From NCBI RefSeq assembly GCF_050571805.1, contig NZ_CP192219.1: a stretch of 64,000 bases of DNA. The stretch is one strand, 5' to 3'. The position numbers were made by a program, and so were the translations under genes. The DNA comes from Halodesulfovibrio aestuarii (GTDB lineage: Bacteria; Desulfobacterota; Desulfovibrionia; Desulfovibrionales; Desulfovibrionaceae). Below, piece after piece: positions 38,742-46,834 of this stretch (position 1 is the stretch's first letter; each line of letters begins with the position of its first letter). The notes under the pieces are model-generated. The model made no database searches. It worked only from the letters and a program-made list of their open reading frames with translations, and had not been told where the DNA came from.

Positions 38742-38774
38742 ACCTGCCTTTCCTTACCGTAAGGAAAGGCAGGT
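38742..38774 (+). promoter_or_regulatory. Intercistronic hairpin between pstS and pstC
   Basis: A perfect 15-bp inverted repeat (38742-38756 with 38760-38774) with a 3-nt loop, followed by only three T. It is well placed to protect the pstS message or stop part of the transcripts, so that binding protein exceeds permease. It also buries the ribosome site of an upstream in-frame ATG at 38778. Confidence 0.7.
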
Positions 38775-38804
38775 TTCATGCATCTGCACTATTGGGGACA
38801 TACT

Positions 38805-39698
38805 ATGCGGATTTCAAGACAACATAAGGAAATGGCAATCCACGGCAGTTTTTTTGCCATTGCCTCGATGAGTATTCTCGTTCTTACTCTCATAATGATT
38901 TTTCTCATTATGGAAGGGCTACCAATTTTTCATCAAATATCCTTACCGGATTTCATATTCGGTAAATACTGGTATCCGACAGACGATCCCGCAGACTTCG
39001 GGATTCTGCCCATGATCACGGGATCACTTTCCGTAACTGCATTTTCTTCCTGCATTGCCATACCACTTGGACTTATGACTGCAATCTACCTTGCAGAAAT
39101 AGCAACGCCGCGTATGCGCAGCATCGTCAAACCGCTTGTTGAAATGCTGCAAGCGCTGCCTTCCGTTGTTATCGGCTTCTTCGGTATGGTTGTAGTCGCA
39201 CCACTGCTTCAAAAATGGTTCGGCATTGCAACAGGACTCAACTTATTTAACGCCTCTATCATGCTGGCATTCATGGCAGTACCTACAATTACTTCTATAG
39301 CAGAAGATGCCATCTTCAGTGTGCCGGAAGAACTCAGAGCCGCCTCACTCGCTCTTGGCGCCACAAAATGGCAAACCATTGCCGGCGTAGTTATCCCTGC
39401 TTCACTGCCCGGCATCAGTACGGCTGTAATTCTCGGTATGGCACGCTCCATAGGTGAAACTATGGTAGTTCTCATGGTAGCTGGCGGTGCCGCAATGACA
39501 CCAACATCAATTTTCGACCCTGTGCGCCCTATGCCGGCATCCATTGCAGCAGAAATGGCAGAAGCACCATATCAGAGCGAACATTATTATGCTCTTTTCG
39601 CTACAGGCATGGTTCTATTTCTGTTCACCCTGATGTTCAATGTTCTTGCAGCGTATATTGCAGAAAAGAAAAAACAAATCGGCACGGCTTCGCTGTAG
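38805..39698 (+). CDS. pstC: Phosphate ABC transporter permease PstC
   Basis: Inner-membrane permease of the Pst system, 297 aa with six predicted helices. It has the coupling loop EELRAASLALGATKWQTI and ARSIGETMVVLMVAGGA, both typical of PstC. The start at 38805 (GGGG 7 nt upstream) is preferred over ATG 38778, whose site lies inside the hairpin. pstA follows after 16 bp. Confidence 0.95.
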   Translation: MRISRQHKEMAIHGSFFAIASMSILVLTLIMIFLIMEGLPIFHQISLPDFIFGKYWYPTDDPADFGILPMITGSLSVTAFSSCIAIPLGLMTAIYLAEIATPRMRSIVKPLVEMLQALPSVVIGFFGMVVVAPLLQKWFGIATGLNLFNASIMLAFMAVPTITSIAEDAIFSVPEELRAASLALGATKWQTIAGVVIPASLPGISTAVILGMARSIGETMVVLMVAGGAAMTPTSIFDPVRPMPASIAAEMAEAPYQSEHYYALFATGMVLFLFTLMFNVLAAYIAEKKKQIGTASL

Positions 39699-39714
39699 CA
39701 ACAAGGAGAGTACA

Positions 39715-40632
39715 ATGTCTCAGTTGATAGACACTGCAGGAAACCAAATAGTACATCATTCGCCCGCCACTTCCGGAGCATGCTCTATGCGCCACGTTAT
39801 TCAAAAATGCATGTTCACGCTGTTCAAACTGAGCGTGATCATTAACGCGCTTGCGCTAATCATTGTCTGCGGGTTCGTACTATATTATGGCGCTCCTGCC
39901 ATTTCATGGGAATTCTTACTCGAAAACCCGCGTAACGCTATGACAGAAGGCGGGATTTTCCCATGTATTCTGGGCACGATTGCCCTGTCCTACGGCTCCA
40001 TGCTTATTGCACTGCCATGGGGCGTTGCCACCGCAATTTATCTTCATGAATATGCAAAACCGGGCAAAGTGGTTCATCTTATCAGGCTTGCAATTAACAA
40101 CCTTGCAGGTGTCCCCTCTGTAGTGTTTGGTTTGTTCGGCCTGTCACTCTTTGTTACGGTTCTTGGTATGGGGGTTTCGCTCCTCGCAGGTATGCTTACC
40201 CTTGCGGCACTTGTCCTTCCACTAATTATTGGAGCCTCAGAGGAAGCGCTGAGGAGTGTTTCCCCCACATACCGCGAAGCCTCATTAGGACTCGGTGCCA
40301 CCAAATGGCAGACTATCTACCGGATTGTACTGCCAGCTGCTGCACCGGGAATTTTGACAGGCGCCATTCTTTCTGTAGGACGCGCTGCAGGTGAAACCGC
40401 AGCAATCATGTTTACCGCGGCAATGTTCTTTTCTCCACTGCTTCCACAATCTATTTTCGACAGCGTAATGGCTCTGCCATATCACATATATGTTCTGGCT
40501 ACTGCCGGTACAAATATCGAGCAAACACGGCCGCTGCAATACGGCACATCTCTTGTACTCATTGTGCTGGTACTAAGCATGAACTTCATGGCCATTATGC
40601 TCCGGGCACGAATGCAGAAAAAGCTTTCATAA
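39715..40632 (+). CDS. pstA: Phosphate ABC transporter permease PstA
   Basis: The second Pst permease, 305 aa with six helices: an N-terminal one at about 40-60, PSVVFGLFGLSLFV, the coupling loop YREASLGLGATKWQTIYRI and GRAAGETAAIMFTAAM. ATG 39715 has AGGAG 6 nt upstream; the in-frame extension back to 39640 runs into pstC and has no site. The usual next gene pstB is missing: a terminator follows directly. Confidence 0.95.
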   Translation: MSQLIDTAGNQIVHHSPATSGACSMRHVIQKCMFTLFKLSVIINALALIIVCGFVLYYGAPAISWEFLLENPRNAMTEGGIFPCILGTIALSYGSMLIALPWGVATAIYLHEYAKPGKVVHLIRLAINNLAGVPSVVFGLFGLSLFVTVLGMGVSLLAGMLTLAALVLPLIIGASEEALRSVSPTYREASLGLGATKWQTIYRIVLPAAAPGILTGAILSVGRAAGETAAIMFTAAMFFSPLLPQSIFDSVMALPYHIYVLATAGTNIEQTRPLQYGTSLVLIVLVLSMNFMAIMLRARMQKKLS

Positions 40633-40671
40633 TATAATCAGACCTAAAACAAACATCCACTGTCCAGTAAA

Positions 40672-40702
40672 AGCCCGTAGGCACCAAGCCTGCGGGCTCT
40701 TT
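40672..40702 (+). terminator. Terminator after pstA
   Basis: An 11-bp stem with one G-T pair (40672-40682 with 40688-40698), 5-nt loop, then CTTTG; the T-run is short. It lies 40 bp after pstA and closes the pst operon before any ATPase gene. Confidence 0.7.
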
Positions 40703-40817
40703 GTGTCTTCGTCTATTTTCAACAAAACGGCAGCAGCAGTCCCCTCATATCCTGTGTTATTCGTTGCCTGCCAACAATATTATGTGTATTTTATCAAAAA
40801 GATAAAAGGGGTGCAGA

Positions 40818-41102
40818 ATGGACAACAAAAAATATTTTCTGAATGAAATTAGTTTGTTTAATATCCGCAACAGGAACGAAGTGCGCGTAATCAAGATTAT
40901 GAAACAAGTTATGGATACCCCTCCATACTACAAGCCATCCGAAAAAGATCTGTTGGACATTTATGCGCTATCGCTCAACTCCCTTCCTCCACGATACGCA
41001 CAGCAGGGGACAATTGTTTTGCGTGATCCTGTCCGTGATAACGAAATTGAAGATGCAGTGCGCAAAGCATTTGCCATTGTTGTTGAAAATCCTAAAAAAT
41101 AA
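40818..41102 (+). CDS. ComFB-family small protein
   Basis: A 94-aa protein matching the late-competence ComFB family by its helical N-terminus (RNEVRVIKIMKQVMD) and the hallmark DIYALSLNSLPPRYAQQGTI. Cyanobacterial members were reported to bind cyclic di-nucleotides; the role in this group is unknown. It lacks the Cys pair of zinc-binding members. AGGGG lies upstream of the ATG. It is 12 bp ahead of the PHP-domain gene and likely cotranscribed. Confidence 0.75.
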   Translation: MDNKKYFLNEISLFNIRNRNEVRVIKIMKQVMDTPPYYKPSEKDLLDIYALSLNSLPPRYAQQGTIVLRDPVRDNEIEDAVRKAFAIVVENPKK

Positions 41103-41114
41103 CACAGGACTATT

Positions 41115-41939
41115 ATGATCTCCGTTGATACCCACATACACACGCTGTACTCCCATGGCAAAGCTACACCTGAAGAGATGTATGAGGCTGCTGTAAAAAA
41201 AGGGATTAAGGTATTCGGCTTTTCTGAACACTCGGTACGCCCAGCGGGCATGAGCTACCCACAACGAGAGTACAGAGAGCATTTAGCAGCACATTGGGAC
41301 ACCTATATTAAAAAAGTAACTGCTCTGAAAAATAACAATGATGACGTTACTGTTTTACTGGGTATTGAAGTAGATTGGATGGAAGGCAACGAAGAATTCA
41401 TTAAGGCACAACTTGCAAAGCATGATTTTGATTATGTGCTTTGCGGCATCCATTTTTTAGAAAACTGGGGATTTGATTACTCGGAAGCAGATTGGGAATC
41501 TCTTAACTATGATGAACAGGTAGCACTTTACAAAAAGTACTTCGAAACTATGGTCACGATGGCTAAGACGGGTATTTTTGACACAATTGCACATCCCGAT
41601 ATCATTAAGATTTTCTCATGCGCTTATTTCAGCAAATGGATTGCAACAGAAGAAGCACAGGCGCTAGTGCACCAAGCACTTTCAGCTGTTCGTGATGCAG
41701 GTATGTCCATGGAGATTTCTTCAGCCGGAATACGCAAGAGTTGTCAGGAAATTTACCCGGGTGAGATTATCATGGGTATTGCCAGCAAGCTTAACCTGCC
41801 AATTTCCTTTGGTTCCGACGCTCATTCCACATCGTCCGTAGCTTTCAATTTCGACAAGCTGGAAGAACATGCGCGCCGCTTCGGGTACACAGAAAGTGTC
41901 TATTTCCAAAATAGAAAAATGCATTCACGTCCATTCTAA
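41115..41939 (+). CDS. PHP-domain phosphoesterase, histidinol-phosphatase (HisJ/HisK) type
   Basis: A 274-aa metal-dependent phosphoesterase of the PHP family. Metal ligands are visible in order: DTHIHTLYSH, GFSEHS, LLGIEVDW, LCGIHFLENW, IAHPD and FGSDAHS. Size and layout fit histidinol-phosphatase, which would give histidinol in histidine synthesis, but other PHP phosphatases share these motifs and no his gene is adjacent. It lies between ComFB- and TrpF-like genes, with 9 bp to the latter. Confidence 0.87.
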   Translation: MISVDTHIHTLYSHGKATPEEMYEAAVKKGIKVFGFSEHSVRPAGMSYPQREYREHLAAHWDTYIKKVTALKNNNDDVTVLLGIEVDWMEGNEEFIKAQLAKHDFDYVLCGIHFLENWGFDYSEADWESLNYDEQVALYKKYFETMVTMAKTGIFDTIAHPDIIKIFSCAYFSKWIATEEAQALVHQALSAVRDAGMSMEISSAGIRKSCQEIYPGEIIMGIASKLNLPISFGSDAHSTSSVAFNFDKLEEHARRFGYTESVYFQNRKMHSRPF

Positions 41940-41948
41940 CTGACACGC

Positions 41949-42653
41949 ATGCTCAATAAACATTCAAAATTTCACAGCCTCATACAGATTGCCGGAGTCC
42001 ACGACGTGCAGGAAACACAAATGCTTGCCGACTGTGGGGTGCATTGTGTGGGGCTGCCTTTACGTCTACCGGTCAACAAGGAAGACATCACAGAAGATGA
42101 GGCCCGGGAAATTATCCAACAGACCTGTACACATATTCTTCCCGTCTGCATCACATATCTCGATAAAGCAGAAGATATCGTCCAATTCTGCAGCGAGTTG
42201 AACATTACACATGTACAATTACATGGACATGTTGAATTGGCAGAACTGCAAAAGCTTGCGCGCATTGCACCAGATCTCTACATCATTAAATCACTTGTAA
42301 TACAGGCAGACGGCAGCAACAAAAAGGCACTATTGCAAGTTGTCAAAGATAGTGCCCCCTATGTTGATGCATACATTACTGACACCCACAATTCTAAAAC
42401 CGGTGCAGACGGTGCGACAGGTTTAACCCACGATTGGAACATTTCTGCCGAGCTAGTGCAGCAATCACCGCGCCCTATCATTCTCGCAGGTGGACTAACT
42501 GCCGACAACGTTGCTGAAGCAATCCGCATTGTAAAACCGTCAGGAGTTGACGCGCACACCGGTGTAGAAGATGCCACAGGTCGAAAAAGCCAGACGCTGG
42601 TATATAAATTTGTTCAGGAAGCAGCCAAGGCTTTTGCTAAACTCACAGGTTAA
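41949..42653 (+). CDS. TrpF-like (beta/alpha)8 protein lacking the catalytic Cys
   Basis: A 234-aa protein with the phosphoribosylanthranilate isomerase fold: HVQLHGHVE (about 88-96), YITDTHNSKTGADGATGLTHDW (conserved Asp145 and glycine loop; quoted in parts), ILAGGLTADNVAEAI and PSGVDAHTGVED. In TrpF the first strand ends in KxCG, with Cys as general base; here it is QIAG (Ala15-Gly16). PSGVDxSSGVE is also altered to DAHTGVE. It may therefore be a paralogue with another ketose-isomerase-like or non-enzymatic role. No trp gene is nearby. The ATG has no clear ribosome site; coupling to the PHP gene 9 bp upstream is likely. Confidence 0.8.
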   Translation: MLNKHSKFHSLIQIAGVHDVQETQMLADCGVHCVGLPLRLPVNKEDITEDEAREIIQQTCTHILPVCITYLDKAEDIVQFCSELNITHVQLHGHVELAELQKLARIAPDLYIIKSLVIQADGSNKKALLQVVKDSAPYVDAYITDTHNSKTGADGATGLTHDWNISAELVQQSPRPIILAGGLTADNVAEAIRIVKPSGVDAHTGVEDATGRKSQTLVYKFVQEAAKAFAKLTG

Positions 42654-42790
42654 CTGCCTCTCTCCCAAAGAGTTACAAGGAAGTAAGCCGCCTCTATCTT
42701 CTTGTGAATATCAGTAATTTACAGTATGTACCCTGCGTGGGCTAAAAAATTTTCAAGAGCTGGCAGGCTCAACAGACAAGGAGTGACAAC

Positions 42791-42865
42791 ATGGATTATA
42801 TTTTCTTTTTTCTCGGAATAGCTGCAGTTGCCTGCGCATTGCGCTACATCAAAAAAACAAGCTAA
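42791..42865 (+). CDS. 24-aa membrane microprotein
   Basis: A 24-residue ORF (MDYIFFFLGIAAVACALRYI then KKTS) with an ideal AAGGAG 7 nt before the ATG. It is a single hydrophobic helix with a basic C-terminal end, so N-out/C-in insertion is likely. It begins a compact run with a Cys-rich small protein and a membrane ferredoxin-like protein, which suggests a small subunit or assembly factor. No family is recognised. Confidence 0.6.
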   Translation: MDYIFFFLGIAAVACALRYIKKTS

Positions 42866-42886
42866 TTGCCGCAACCAGAAACCGTT

Positions 42887-43057
42887 ATGGAACTGGTTGA
42901 CCGGAATACCGGTCTACTTCAGGACATGAACTCATGCAGTACATGTCCTTTTTTGCGGCCTGCACTACAGCAGACATCCTTAATAAAGCGTAATTGTCAG
43001 CTAGGCGACAGATGGGCAACCCCAATCAGATGTACCCTTTGCGAAGCATTTCTGTAG
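42887..43057 (+). CDS. Small Cys-rich protein
   Basis: A 56-aa protein with two CxxC pairs (CSTC and CTLC) and a lone Cys between them (RNCQLG), a pattern fitting zinc or iron-sulfur binding. The frame is open from a TTG at 42866, directly after the stop of the 24-aa gene, so the true start may be there (63 aa). Neither start has a strong site; translational coupling is likely. Position before a polyferredoxin-like gene suggests a redox role, which is inference. Confidence 0.5.
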   Translation: MELVDRNTGLLQDMNSCSTCPFLRPALQQTSLIKRNCQLGDRWATPIRCTLCEAFL

Positions 43058-43091
43058 TTTTTTCATCAAACGTAGACGAGGTTTGTAGACT

Positions 43092-44075
43092 ATGTCTCAA
43101 AAAATTGTAACGCCCCATATTCTACGGCGCGTTATTCAGTGTCTTTTTCTCTTATTCTGCCTCTTTATCGGCTACCGTCTCTTCCAACATTTTATATGGG
43201 CAACAGGCCAATCTTCGGTATTCGTTTCTAAACCTCCGTCCGTAGAAGCATTCCTCCCTATCAGTGCGCTTATGGCAGCCAAACAATTCATTCTCACAAA
43301 AAAGTGGGATATGGTTCATCCTGCCGGCTTGACGCTCTTTTTTGCCTTTATCTGGATGGCACTTTTATTCAGAAAAAGCTTTTGCGGATACATTTGTCCT
43401 GTGGGATTCATCTCGAACCTTATAGAACAACTCGGACGAAAATTAAGACTGCAAAAAGAATTACCAGCAAGGGTTGAACGTGCTCTTTCTGTACCCAAAT
43501 ATCTTATCCTAAGCGGATTTGTATACTTCATTGTCTTCAACATGAGCACCCGCCAAATCAGCAGTTTTCTCACCCTTCCATACAACTATGTTGCTGATTC
43601 CAAAATGCTGACATTTTTTCTTGCCCCGTCTGGAACCACATTGATCGTAATTGCTATTCTTGCAGTTCTTTCTCTTTTTATCCGCAACTTCTGGTGCCGA
43701 TTCCTCTGCCCTTACGGCGCACTATTAGGACTTTGTTCCACATTCAGCCCTACAGCTATTACGCGCGATACCGGTTCCTGCATCTCCTGTGGTAAGTGCA
43801 GAAAAATTTGTCCTTCAGCCATCCATGTCGACAAACGAAAAACTGTTCATTCGCCAGAATGTGTAGGGTGCGCAGAATGTGTAGGGGTATGCCCAGTTAA
43901 CGACTGCCTCACCGTCCGAACGTTCAACAAAAAAGTACCGTTTGCGACCATAGCCATCGGCGGCATCTGTGTTCTGCTTGCCTTCTATGGAATCGCCATT
44001 GCCACCGGACACTGGTATTCAAACGCAACGCCGGAACTTATCCGAAAGTTCCATATGCTCATCTTCAACAAATAA
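43092..44075 (+). CDS. NapH/CcoG-like membrane 4Fe-4S protein
   Basis: A 327-aa inner-membrane protein with about five helices and four Cys groups. Two CxxxCP motifs at membrane loops (CGYICPVGFISN, CRFLCPYGALLG) define the NapH/NosR/CcoG family. Two classical [4Fe-4S] ferredoxin motifs follow near residues 235-280 (CISCGKCRKICPS, CVGCAECVGVCPV). A last helix closes the protein. It probably carries electrons across or along the membrane, or serves in metal-centre assembly; neither napA nor cbb3 oxidase genes are adjacent. GAGG lies 10 nt before the ATG. Confidence 0.9.
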   Translation: MSQKIVTPHILRRVIQCLFLLFCLFIGYRLFQHFIWATGQSSVFVSKPPSVEAFLPISALMAAKQFILTKKWDMVHPAGLTLFFAFIWMALLFRKSFCGYICPVGFISNLIEQLGRKLRLQKELPARVERALSVPKYLILSGFVYFIVFNMSTRQISSFLTLPYNYVADSKMLTFFLAPSGTTLIVIAILAVLSLFIRNFWCRFLCPYGALLGLCSTFSPTAITRDTGSCISCGKCRKICPSAIHVDKRKTVHSPECVGCAECVGVCPVNDCLTVRTFNKKVPFATIAIGGICVLLAFYGIAIATGHWYSNATPELIRKFHMLIFNK

Positions 44076-44120
44076 CTAATAGGCAATCTCACCTGCGAGA
44101 AAAAATAGTTTCAACATGTT

Positions 44121-44154
44121 AGGCAACCTTTTCCATCCGAAAGGTTGCCTTTTA
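44121..44154 (+). terminator. Terminator after the NapH/CcoG-like gene
   Basis: A perfect 11-bp stem (44121-44131 with 44140-44150), 8-nt loop, then TTTT, 45 bp past the stop. Confidence 0.85.
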
Positions 44155-44239
44155 TCTGGCACGTCTTATACATTCCAGATAAAGAAAGTATTCATACTCA
44201 TTCAGGCATTGATCATTTTCGCAAGGAGACTCAAGAATA

Positions 44240-45091
44240 ATGACAAGCAACTTAAAAACAATGATGTTACTTGCCCTACTCTCCGGAATTATTATCGTTC
44301 TGGGTGGAGCACTTGGTGGCAAGGGCGGGATCATTATCGCTTTCGTGTTAGCTCTTCTCATGAATGTTGGGAGCTACTGGTACTCAGATAAAATTGTTCT
44401 TCGCATGTATGGAGCACAGGAAGTTTCCCCGCATGATGCTCCTATGCTGCACAATATCGTTGAAGAACTTGCATACAAAGCTGGTATACCCAAACCACGT
44501 ATCTGCATAATTCCCGAGCAGGCACCAAATGCATTCGCAACTGGTCGTGATCCGGAACATGGTGTTGTGGCGGTAACTCAGGGCATCATGCAACTTCTTT
44601 CAACAGAAGAACTCAAGGGAGTCCTAGCGCACGAAATCGGGCATATCACCAACCGCGACATTCTGATCCAGTCAATTGCAGGTGTTATGGCATCTGCCAT
44701 TGTAAGTATTGCACATTTCATGCAATTTGCTGCAATTTTCGGATTTGGAGGTGGAGATGATGAGGAAGGAAGTAACCCGTTTGCGGCGCTGCTGCTTGCA
44801 TTTGTAGCACCAATTGCAGCCAGCCTTATTCAGTTTGCAATCTCCCGTTCCCGCGAATACCTTGCAGATGATACAGGAGCACGCCTTTCTGGAAACCCAT
44901 TGTACCTTGCATCAGCATTAGAAAAGCTTAACGCATACTCACAGCGGGTACCAATGCATCATGGCAGTGAAGCGACCGCACACATGTTTATTGTTAATCC
45001 CTTTTCAGGCGCCAACATGGCTAAACTTTTTAGCACACACCCACCAATCGAAGAACGCGTAAGTCGACTTCGCCAGATGGCACACAGATAA
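44240..45091 (+). CDS. htpX: Membrane metalloprotease HtpX
   Basis: A zinc endopeptidase of the inner membrane that degrades misfolded membrane proteins with FtsH. The 283-aa protein has two N-terminal helices, the zinc motif HEIGH with Glu (LAHEIGHITNRD) near residues 130-140, another hydrophobic pair (about 150-200), and the third ligand region SREYLADDTGARLSG. Length is normal. AAGGAG lies about 11 nt before the ATG. It stands alone between two terminators. Confidence 0.95.
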   Translation: MTSNLKTMMLLALLSGIIIVLGGALGGKGGIIIAFVLALLMNVGSYWYSDKIVLRMYGAQEVSPHDAPMLHNIVEELAYKAGIPKPRICIIPEQAPNAFATGRDPEHGVVAVTQGIMQLLSTEELKGVLAHEIGHITNRDILIQSIAGVMASAIVSIAHFMQFAAIFGFGGGDDEEGSNPFAALLLAFVAPIAASLIQFAISRSREYLADDTGARLSGNPLYLASALEKLNAYSQRVPMHHGSEATAHMFIVNPFSGANMAKLFSTHPPIEERVSRLRQMAHR

Positions 45092-45093
45092 TT

Positions 45094-45120
45094 ACAAGCC
45101 CCGCACAGCGGGGCTTGTTT
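45094..45120 (+). terminator. Terminator after htpX
   Basis: A perfect 11-bp GC-rich stem (45094-45104 with 45108-45118), 3-nt loop, T-rich tail. Beyond it, 45121-45385 is a gene-free spacer with a possible -10 TACAAT at 45268-45273 (TTGCAC 19 bp upstream). Confidence 0.88.
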
Positions 45121-45385
45121 TCTCTACCAACTTAGCACCTGTTAACTACAGACACACTGTCTCCAACTGACAAAAACGCCTTCTTCCCTACCCCCATTCG
45201 AGCCTCCTGCTCTGTCTACATAAGGCGGATTACAGCAGCCTGTTGCACACAATCTTACATCTATTTGTACAATAAAGATTTCTTTGTGCAGAACCACACT
45301 CATCAGGGCATACTTGCTAAGACTTTCCCAAGGGGCTACAACGCGACTTTGATTTACGATTATTTAAGAAACTGAAGAGAGAATT

Positions 45386-46027
45386 ATGATTGAACTCGGC
45401 GAATTAATTTCTTCTGTTGGCGGCTGGAGCAACATTTATGTTGTCAAAGATGCACCAAACATGTGCGTTAAGGTACTTGCACCACATCGCAAATACCAAG
45501 GCGAAAAACCCGATCCGAATTTAGTTTCAAAGAAAAAATACGGCATCGATGACATGCTGGAATTTGAATACGCCAACTATCAAAAAATTATCGAATGCGT
45601 TCCTGATGCTCTCAAAAAATATTTTGTGCGCATTGATGGTATGTATATGACTTCCATTGGTGTTCGCGGGCTGGTTATGGAACGTGTTATGACTGCCGAA
45701 GGCACTACCGCTCCGAGTCTTGATCACTACAAAGGTAAAGCCCTTCCTGATGCTTTTTTCTGCAGACTGGAACAACTTCGCCGCGACATTCTCCATAAGT
45801 ATTCTCTTGATCACTTTGGAGTGGCACGCAGAAATGTTCTCGTTCGTGACGAACAGACTCCTGTACTGATTGATTTCCAAAAAAACCGCCGTATCTACCG
45901 CAGTCAGATAAATCTCTATATTCCTTACTTCACACGCCAAAAAGTGAAGCGTAACTTCCAGCGCCTTTACAGAGAAGCAAAAGTTCAAGACTGGACAAAA
46001 GTTTCTGAACTAAACTGCTCAGAATAA
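45386..46027 (+). CDS. YrbL-like kinase-fold protein
   Basis: A 213-aa soluble protein resembling the PhoP-network protein YrbL and, more distantly, small protein kinases. The N-terminal strand pair (SVGGWSNIYVVKDAP and MCVKVLAPHR) mimics a glycine loop and ATP-binding Lys; LEFEYANYQKI may supply the Glu. The catalytic-loop-like segment is DHFGVARRNVLVRDE, followed by VLIDFQ, in the place of HxDxxxxN and DFG. Activity and target are unknown. ATG 45386 follows AGAGAG. It stands alone. Confidence 0.65.
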   Translation: MIELGELISSVGGWSNIYVVKDAPNMCVKVLAPHRKYQGEKPDPNLVSKKKYGIDDMLEFEYANYQKIIECVPDALKKYFVRIDGMYMTSIGVRGLVMERVMTAEGTTAPSLDHYKGKALPDAFFCRLEQLRRDILHKYSLDHFGVARRNVLVRDEQTPVLIDFQKNRRIYRSQINLYIPYFTRQKVKRNFQRLYREAKVQDWTKVSELNCSE

Positions 46028-46070
46028 TTCTTACGCGAATATATCTACCTGTTTTCTTTAAGCGACCGAT

Positions 46071-46124
46071 AATCCTACGCACCAGCTCAGAACAATTACC
46101 AGTTCTGAACTGGTGCGTAGGATT
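46071..46124. repeat. Long inverted repeat without a T-run
   Basis: Two 23-nt arms (46071-46093 and 46102-46124), complementary at 22 of 23 positions, 8-nt loop. There is no T-run after it on either strand, so it is not a standard terminator. It lies 44 bp after the YrbL-like gene and 47 bp before the thioesterase start; it may be a processing or stability element, or a small transposable-element remnant. Confidence 0.75.
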
Positions 46125-46170
46125 GCTGCCCGCAATTGCTGACAACAACTTTTCTGCGTACACTACTGTT

Positions 46171-46602
46171 ATGGAAAATATTCACCAGCCACTTATAGAC
46201 TTTATTGAATCCGGAAGTCCTTTTCACCGGTTTCTTAATATTCAAGTCATTGATGCAAAACCCGGTTTCATAAAACTGCTTCTTCCATACAAAGAAGAAT
46301 TTGGCGGGAATATGGAGCGCGGAATTTTACACGGCGGTATATCCGCTATGTTCGTTGATATTGTCGCGGCTTCTGCCTTGTGGACACATCTAAAACCAGA
46401 AGACAAAAGCGCAACCATTGATCTGCGTGTCGATTACCAACGTCCGGCAATGCTGGAGAATTTAATAGGGGAAGGCGAAGTCCGTATGCTCGCAAACTCT
46501 GTTGCGAACGTACATGTCCGCCTCTACAGTGCTTCCACTCCAGATACACTACAGGCGGAGGGACGCGCTGTTTTCCACATTAAACGAAAAAGCAGCACGT
46601 AG
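46171..46602 (+). CDS. PaaI-type hotdog-fold thioesterase
   Basis: A 143-aa acyl-CoA thioesterase family protein. The hotdog signature is NMERGILHGGISAMFVDI (residues about 47-65), with the catalytic acidic residue in the following helix; LRVDYQRPAM and VRLYSA give the other strands. Similar proteins hydrolyse aromatic or short acyl-CoAs; the substrate is unknown. ATG 46171 is chosen, as in the family the N-terminus is short. An upstream in-frame TTG at 46123 would add 16 residues. No clear ribosome site is seen for either. Confidence 0.85.
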   Translation: MENIHQPLIDFIESGSPFHRFLNIQVIDAKPGFIKLLLPYKEEFGGNMERGILHGGISAMFVDIVAASALWTHLKPEDKSATIDLRVDYQRPAMLENLIGEGEVRMLANSVANVHVRLYSASTPDTLQAEGRAVFHIKRKSST

Positions 46603-46638
46603 TCTTACATAGTATACGCTGCGTTATATACACATACA

Positions 46639-46673
46639 AAAAGCGCTGTTCAGTAATACTGAACAGCGCTTTT
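46639..46673. terminator. Bidirectional terminator between the thioesterase gene and ftsZ
   Basis: A perfect 16-bp stem (46639-46654 with 46658-46673), 3-nt loop, A-run on the left and T-run on the right. It serves the thioesterase gene and lies 160 bp beyond the ftsZ stop, where it probably closes the dcw cluster. Nothing else is recognised in 46674-46834. Confidence 0.88.
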
Positions 46674-46834
46674 AAACTGTTTCTAAGCAGAGAGGCGTGA
46701 GTACTGCTCAGAGACAGGGTCTACTACCTCTAGCGAAAACTTATAGAACGACCTTTCCCACGAATGGGGTGTCTATAACAGAACAAATCTGTTTTATAAG
46801 CCTACGCAAAAACGCAACTATGCGCCGAATTTTT

